The notes below the pieces were generated by a model that had not been told where the DNA came from, made no database searches, and worked only from the letters and a program-made list of their open reading frames with translations. Below, piece after piece: positions 59,748 through 64,000 of a DNA stretch of 64,000 nt; position 1 is the first letter of the stretch, and the number at the start of each line of letters is the position of its first letter. The DNA is from JAVSMW01 sp032027005 (lineage in GTDB: Bacteria > Bacillota > Thermincolia > Thermincolales > UBA2595): NCBI GenBank assembly GCA_032027005.1, contig JAVSMW010000009.1:38455-102454 (forward strand), read 5' to 3'. Both the position numbers and the translations under genes were made by a program.

Positions 59748-60134
59748 ATGTATATCGGAATCTCAATAGTCGGCCTTTTAGCTATCGTAGTGTTTTTGGT
59801 TTTACTTCCACTTATTCAGAACAGTTCGGACGGACCTGGTGATTTATTAATAGATTTAGAAGAACCAAGTTTTCTTGAAAAAAGTAAGGAATCCGTTTTC
59901 ACTACAATTAATGAAATTGAGTTTGATTACAGGATGAAAAAGTTATCAGATGATGATTATAATCAGCTGAAAAATGATTACAAACAGAAGGCCCTGGAAA
60001 TCCTTCATGAAGAAGACGAAGAAGAACTTGAAACTGAAAGGCCGGATAGAAGAACAGGCAATTCGCCCGAGCAAGAAATTGAAAAGGAAATTGAAAAGGA
60101 ATTGGCGATGTTGCGCAGGCAGCAAAATAAATAG
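59748..60134 (+). CDS. CcmI-like small membrane protein (128 aa)
   Basis: An N-terminal membrane helix (about 3-22) is followed by a charged, partly coiled region (EIEFDYRMKKLSDDDYNQLKNDYKQKALEIL) and a Glu/Arg-rich tail. The FDYRMKKLSDDDYxxL segment resembles the start of CcmI/CycH, where it follows the first helix, but the TPR part is missing. The place after ccmH supports that reading. The protein probably assists CcmH. Confidence 0.65.
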   Translation: MYIGISIVGLLAIVVFLVLLPLIQNSSDGPGDLLIDLEEPSFLEKSKESVFTTINEIEFDYRMKKLSDDDYNQLKNDYKQKALEILHEEDEEELETERPDRRTGNSPEQEIEKEIEKELAMLRRQQNK

Positions 60135-60159
60135 TTTAGACTGTGGAGGTGAACAAATC

Positions 60160-61161
60160 ATGAAAAGGTTAAAACCGGCTGCAGCCCTTCTGGTGTCGGT
60201 AATACTGACCTTATTTGCTATAGGCCCGGTATTGTCAGCTGAATCCTCGGACTTGTCTCAAAAGGAGATAGCCGTGCCGGTACCGGCCAAATCTAATGAC
60301 ATCAAGGTTAATCTTCACCATATCCTTATAGAATCGACCGATGAAAACACTGTACAAATAAGAGAAGTCTTAAAATTCAAAAGTACTTCTAAGGATAAAT
60401 TAAAAATATCTCTTCCAGGTGGTTTTTCAAATTTAAAGATTGAGGGCAAGGATCAAAATGCTTTTACGGCAGTTCCAGATGGCTTTACAACCATATCACC
60501 GGTCAGCTTTGGAGAAAGCCAGTTAGATTTCAGATATAATCTGCCATTCACCGGAGGATACCTGGATTTTTCTAAAGTAATCAATTATCCCACAGATATA
60601 TTGTATGTTCTCTCCCCTAAGGATCAACTGAAAATCAAAAGTGACAACCGAATCCTGGACTATGGTTTGCAGACTCTGGAAGGGCGGGATTATCATGTAT
60701 TTGGTCTTAATCAGCTATTACCTGATCAGGGCTTCACACTAACCATAAATCCTGGTCGGATTGGTCAAGGCTACCAGGCTCCAAAGTCGGGATTCCACAG
60801 TGGTTCTCACCTGCAGCGATGGTACTCTTCCCCTTTAAAGCGTACCAACCCTCATTACTGGGTGGCTGCAATTATCATTCTTCTCTTCGCTGCAGTTGCT
60901 GCCGGAACCCATCTATTAAGAAGAAAATATCTGGCCCGAAAGGCGGAGGAAAAACAGGAGTACCTGGATGGCATGCTTGATGACCTCATCATGCGTCAAA
61001 AGCGGTTATTAAATAAAATAGCTTCTCTCGACCAAAAAAATGAGGCGGGAGAAATTGAAGCCGGAGAATGCACTGTTCTCAGAGAGCAGTACATCAATAA
61101 ACTGGTTAAGATAAAACTGAAAGTCAAAGAACTTGAAGCTTTGGAACAAGCGGGAGAGTGA
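60160..61161 (+). CDS. Secreted, membrane-anchored protein in the ccm operon (333 aa)
   Basis: The product has a signal peptide (1-28, VLSAE), an outer beta-rich domain (to about 200), a membrane helix (about 232-252) and a cytosolic coiled-coil-like tail (RQKRLLNKIASLDQKNEAGEIE ... KVKELEALEQAGE). The layout parallels the protein heading the operon, so both may form one surface complex. The start is ATG 60160 after GGAGGTGAACAA. The stop codon lies at the edge of repeat copy 3, so the natural C-terminus may have been changed by the insertion. Confidence 0.72.
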   Translation: MKRLKPAAALLVSVILTLFAIGPVLSAESSDLSQKEIAVPVPAKSNDIKVNLHHILIESTDENTVQIREVLKFKSTSKDKLKISLPGGFSNLKIEGKDQNAFTAVPDGFTTISPVSFGESQLDFRYNLPFTGGYLDFSKVINYPTDILYVLSPKDQLKIKSDNRILDYGLQTLEGRDYHVFGLNQLLPDQGFTLTINPGRIGQGYQAPKSGFHSGSHLQRWYSSPLKRTNPHYWVAAIIILLFAAVAAGTHLLRRKYLARKAEEKQEYLDGMLDDLIMRQKRLLNKIASLDQKNEAGEIEAGECTVLREQYINKLVKIKLKVKELEALEQAGE

Positions 61162-61278
61162 ACTCGTTCAACTAAAGTTGAACATCGAGATTTCGGTGGG
61201 GGAGTCAACCCCCACCGAAGCAGAGTACGGGGAACCACTCCCACTTATAGAAGTGGGAGTCTTACGATAGGATAAAGA
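61159..61278 (-). mobile_element. Hairpin-rich repeat copy 3 (IS200/IS605-type remnant)
   Basis: Inverted relative to copies 1 and 2: it starts TGAACTCGTTCAACTAAAG, has the GTTCAAC/GTTGAAC hairpin, a TTCGGTGGGGG/CCCCCACCGAA stem and the CTCCCACTT/AAGTGGGAG hairpin, and ends CTTACGATAGGATAAAG. The TGA of the 333-aa gene is its first codon-sized unit. It separates two halves of the ccm operon. Confidence 0.65.
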
Positions 61279-61300
61279 TTTCAGACAGGAGTGGTAATGT

Positions 61301-62005
61301 GTGATAAAAGCTGTTGGGATAAGTAAAACCATTGGCAGGAAAACCATTTTACAAAATATCGATCTACACATACGACCGGGCGAGTTTATCACTGTATTTG
61401 GTCCAAATGGAGCCGGAAAAAGCTCTCTGCTAAAGATTCTCTCTCTGGTAAATAAACCGTCCAGAGGCCAGATTACTATAGATGGTAAAAATGCTGCAGG
61501 AAATCCTGCTGAAATCAGAAAAAAAATCGGAGTTATTTCCCATCAGACCTTCCTCAACGAAAATCTCACAGCCAGAGAAAACCTCACTTTTTACGGAAAA
61601 ATGTATGGAGTGCCGGATTTAAAGAATAGAATCTATGATGTTCTGGATGAAGTAGGATTAGGATTTTCCCTAAACGAGCCGGTCAGGACTTTTTCCAGGG
61701 GGATGCAGCAGCGGCTGGCCATCGCCAGGGCTATCCTTCATAATCCGGCAATTTTATACCTCGACGAACCGTATACAGGGCTTGACCCGCACGCTATTCA
61801 GATCTTGAACAATGTCCTGGCTGATTTACACCAAAACAAGCGCACCGTATTTTTGATTACCCACAATTTTGAAGAAGGTGTCAATTTGAGCAATAGAATT
61901 CTGTTTGTAGTCAAGGGGAAAATTGTATATGACGGCAAAAAAAATGCAATGAGCAAGGACGAACTAAAAAAACTTTATCTTTCCAAAGTAGAAGGTGCTG
62001 CCTAG
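61301..62005 (+). CDS. ccmA: CcmA, ATP-binding subunit of the Ccm ABC transporter
   Basis: The 234-residue ATPase powers release of haem-loaded CcmE with CcmB/C. It has Walker A GPNGAGKSSL, the Q-loop region SHQTFLNENL, the signature FSRGMQQRL and Walker B LYLDEPYTGLD. The start is GTG 61301 with AGGAG upstream. The gene follows repeat copy 3 and touches ccmB. Confidence 0.93.
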   Translation: MIKAVGISKTIGRKTILQNIDLHIRPGEFITVFGPNGAGKSSLLKILSLVNKPSRGQITIDGKNAAGNPAEIRKKIGVISHQTFLNENLTARENLTFYGKMYGVPDLKNRIYDVLDEVGLGFSLNEPVRTFSRGMQQRLAIARAILHNPAILYLDEPYTGLDPHAIQILNNVLADLHQNKRTVFLITHNFEEGVNLSNRILFVVKGKIVYDGKKNAMSKDELKKLYLSKVEGAA

Positions 62006-62686
62006 ATGAATTTTATCAAAGGCATGGGGGCCATTATGCAAAAAGACCTCACTGCCGAATTTCGCACCAAGCAACTAGTGAGTTCAATGCTGATTTTTGC
62101 CGTATTAACCCTGGCAGTCTTCGTCTTCTCTTTTGACCCATCTAAGGCTGTAGTTAAACAGGTCTTTCCGGGGATGATCTGGGTCTGTATCATTTTTGCC
62201 GGCCTGCTTGGCCTTAATCGCTCCTTCGTTTCAGAGAAACAAAATGACTGCCTGACAGGAATGCTGCTTTGTCCTGTCAGCAGCATTGCTATCTATTATG
62301 GTAAAACCATCGCTAACCTGATTTTCATGCTTATGATAGAAGTTGTGACTATTCCCCTGTTTGCTGTTTTGTTTAATTACCCTATTCCGGCAGCTTCCAT
62401 ACCTTCTTTAATACTCGTTTTAACACTTGGCACCATTGGTTTCATAGCAGTTGGCACTTTTTTAGCAGCTTTGGCAGCGAACGCCAAGAGCAGCGAAATT
62501 CTTCTCCCTGTTATACTCTTCCCTGTTTTAGTTCCCGTAGTACTCGGGGCTGTTCAGGCAACCTCAGCGATTCTTTCGGGTTCTCAGGCTTCTGAGGTGT
62601 TTTCCTGGTTTAAGATCCTGGCAGCCTTTGATTTGATATTTCTAACTATCCCTTATTTACTTTTCGAATACGTTCTGGAGGTATGA
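62006..62686 (+). CDS. ccmB: CcmB, ABC transporter membrane subunit
   Basis: The 226-residue protein has six membrane helices and starts with MQKDLTAEFRTKQLVSSM, the usual CcmB beginning, with NRSFVSEKQNDCLTGMLLCPVS as the family loop. It starts directly after ccmA and overlaps ccmC by ATGA. Length is normal. Confidence 0.93.
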   Translation: MNFIKGMGAIMQKDLTAEFRTKQLVSSMLIFAVLTLAVFVFSFDPSKAVVKQVFPGMIWVCIIFAGLLGLNRSFVSEKQNDCLTGMLLCPVSSIAIYYGKTIANLIFMLMIEVVTIPLFAVLFNYPIPAASIPSLILVLTLGTIGFIAVGTFLAALAANAKSSEILLPVILFPVLVPVVLGAVQATSAILSGSQASEVFSWFKILAAFDLIFLTIPYLLFEYVLEV

Positions 62687-63396
62687 GATATATGCGTGAT
62701 ACAAGCAATATTTCTTTTAAATCGCATTTTGACATGTTTTTGGGATGGGCCTCCTTTTTAGCAGTTACCGTATCTTTATACTTAATTTTTATGTGGGTGC
62801 CTAACGAAAAAGTTCAAGGTCCGGTTTCCAAAATCATCTATTTTCATGTTTCCTCGGCATGGCTGGCCTTCTTTGCTTTTTTTGTTGTAATGCTGTCTGG
62901 GATTATGTAACTGAAGACCAAAAACTTAAAATGGGATGTCATATCCAGTGCTTCTGCGGAAATAGGTGTGCTTTTCACAACAATTGTACTTGTGACAGGG
63001 CCAATCTGGGGGCGCGCCTCCTGGAACGCCTGGTGGACATGGGACAGCCGGTTAACGACAACCCTTGTACTCTGGTTTATATATGTTGCCTACCTGATGA
63101 TCCGTTCATCATTTACAGAAGAAGAAAAAAAGGCCCGGTTCTCAGCTGTTTTTGGCATAATGGGCTTTGTGGATGTACCTATTGTATGGATGTCAATCCG
63201 CTGGTGGCGGACTATCCATCCCACTGTGGTTACCTCAGGAGGTTTTGCTATGGACCCGCGCATGATCCTGACCCTGCTAGTTAGCGTGGCTGCTTTTACC
63301 CTGCTTTATATCTATCTGCTCAGGAAAAGTATCGCCATCACCACACTCAATCACCAGGCAGAAATTTTGAAAGATCAGTTGCTTGCAAAAATGTAG
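62683..63396 (+). pseudogene. ccmC: CcmC with an in-frame TAA stop
   Basis: The first 75 codons encode the CcmC start (IIYFHVSSAWLAFFAFF, with the conserved His). Then SGIM is followed by TAA (62908-62910), and the same frame continues LKTKNLKWDVISSASAEIGVLF, WASWNAWWTWDSRLTT-like WWD motif (RASWNAWWTWDSRL) and runs to the normal end at 63396. A normal protein would have Tyr at the TAA, so one base change (TAC or TAT to TAA) explains it. Either the gene is broken, or it is a sequencing error; the rest is fully conserved, and the organism needs the function. Confidence 0.85.
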
Positions 63397-63453
63397 CCCA
63401 TCCATGTGGCTTGATTATTTACTTTTACTATTTAACCGGAGGGAGGAAAAGAC

Positions 63454-63585
63454 ATGAATTTTCTGTTCGCAGCTTATATGGCAATTTGGTCACTAATATT
63501 CGGATATACACTTTTGCTTGGCAAAAGGGAAAGGCAAAACCGAGAAGAACTTTTTATGCTGAAAAAAGCCATAGAGAAAAATTGA
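63454..63585 (+). CDS. CcmD-like small membrane protein (43 aa)
   Basis: The frame starts at ATG 63454 with GGAGGGAGG upstream. It has one membrane helix (about 5-24, AAYMAIWSLIFGYTLLLG) and a charged tail KRERQNREELFML, the plan of CcmD, which couples CcmC, CcmE and CcmAB. Its place after ccmC supports the call. Confidence 0.7.
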   Translation: MNFLFAAYMAIWSLIFGYTLLLGKRERQNREELFMLKKAIEKN

Positions 63586-63600
63586 AAATCTTATAAAAAT

Positions 63601-63718
63601 AGTCACGAGTTGCGAGTTATGAAAAAGGAGTTTTTTCACTTTTCACTCCCTACTCCCCACTCTCCACTACCCACTCTCCACTCCTCACTCCTTATTCCCC
63701 ACTCGCAACTCCCAACTC
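63601..63718. repeat. CACTC/CTCCC low-complexity repeat with CGAGTTGCGAGT
   Basis: The tract CACTCCCTACTCCCCACTC and similar units, next to CGAGTTGCGAGTTATG on its left and ACTCGCAACTCCCAACTC on its right, fills the gap before the last gene. It belongs to the same family as 35281-35341. Confidence 0.65.
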
Positions 63719-63733
63719 TTTGGAGGTGTTATA

Positions 63734-63985
63734 ATGGATGTTTCCAGGGAAGAAAAACGTGCCAAATTTCTTGCAGATCAGAATTTGCTCAGAAAAAGAC
63801 GTAACAAAAAGATATTTGCTTTTACGGCAGTTGTGCTCGTTGCAGGTGTAGCATTGATTTCATATCTAAACAAACCATATGAAAGCCCTAAAGGCGGGAA
63901 TTATTGTAGTACGCCGATTTGTTTTTACCCGGCAAAGCATAAATACTGCAAAATATTTTTACTCCGTCATCCATCAACCCGGTAA
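63734..63985 (+). CDS. Hypothetical membrane-anchored protein, probably frameshifted near the end
   Basis: The first 55 residues (MDVSREEKRAKFLADQNLLRKRR, a membrane helix at about 27-45, then NKPYESPKGG) look like the start of a DUF2318-type exported protein. After residue 55 the frame becomes NYCSTPICFYPAKHKYC, rich in Cys and unlike the family, while another frame would read RFVFTRQSINTAKYFYSV. A frameshift or error near 63900 is likely. The ribosome binding site GGAGGTG is strong. The full gene may run past the window end. Confidence 0.5.
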   Translation: MDVSREEKRAKFLADQNLLRKRRNKKIFAFTAVVLVAGVALISYLNKPYESPKGGNYCSTPICFYPAKHKYCKIFLLRHPSTR

Positions 63986-64000
63986 GATTATTTAGTAAAT

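Noticed and set aside
62908..62910. Recoded stop in ccmC
   Set aside because: The codon is TAA, not UGA or UAG, and the expected residue is Tyr; a point mutation or error is simpler.

Overview
The window reads as a chromosomal piece of an anaerobic, probably spore-forming Gram-positive bacterium of the Peptococcaceae/Desulfotomaculum type (inference from gene content; no 16S rRNA gene is present). The pointers are a DUF3231 protein of the kind seen in spore formers, a membrane-anchored multihaem cytochrome inventory (NrfHA, a tetrahaem/FeS/NrfD module, a decahaem cytochrome), System I cytochrome c maturation with a CxxxY-type CcmE, fermentative PflBA/AdhE, and strong AGGAGG ribosome binding sites. 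Two single N positions (42344 and 59118) mark assembly gaps, both beside structured repeats.

Layout. 1-3 kb: phosphate uptake (pstC partial, pstS) with a PhoB-type regulator. 3-11 kb: mixed housekeeping and hypothetical genes, including a BlaI/M56 sensor-repressor pair with its operators, a LUD protein, a hisF remnant and a MerR/methyltransferase pair. 11.3-13.7 kb: an unusual fusion of a cyclic-nucleotide-binding domain, a degenerate sigma-54 AAA+ domain and a polyferredoxin membrane domain. 13.9-18.2 kb: an AT-rich block of unrelated hypothetical genes, all on the minus strand, separated by structured elements whose ends match the RYYYAAC/GTTRRRY rule of integron attC sites; I read it as a candidate gene-cassette array without an integrase. 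18.4-21 kb: UbiB-like kinase and AbrB-like regulator. 21-24 kb: prfC and, convergent to it, a DUF5714/DUF2284 gene with two in-frame UGA codons, each followed by a SECIS-like hairpin: a candidate selenoprotein with two selenocysteines. 24-27 kb: LysR regulator and nrfHA nitrite reductase. 27-33 kb: adhE, pflA and pflB. 33-36.7 kb: an RNA-repair neighbourhood (cca, RlaP-like nucleotidyltransferase, rtcB, tRNA-His). 37-42 kb: a membrane cluster (YeeE/ICMT fusion, permease, Lgt-like protein, Tes-like radical SAM). 43-50.7 kb: a respiratory module of decahaem cytochrome, small membrane proteins, NrfD, FeS protein and tetrahaem cytochrome, with a NarX/NarL-type two-component system and recurrent TGTCA/TGACA motifs in the promoters. 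50.9-53.8 kb: csoR-copA copper resistance. 53.9-64 kb: a second BlaI/M56 pair whose 17-bp operators also lie in front of a long ccm operon (secreted protein, ccmE, ccmF, ccmH, ccmI-like, secreted protein, ccmA, ccmB, ccmC with an in-frame TAA, ccmD).

How it fits together. The ccm operon supplies haem attachment for the many CxxCH proteins encoded here. The NarL-type system probably switches the respiratory genes, the BlaI/M56 pair probably controls the ccm operon, and Pfl/AdhE provides fermentative carbon flow when electron acceptors run out. Three copies of a 110-120 bp hairpin-rich element sit exactly at the stop codons of three genes and look like non-autonomous IS200/IS605-type remnants.
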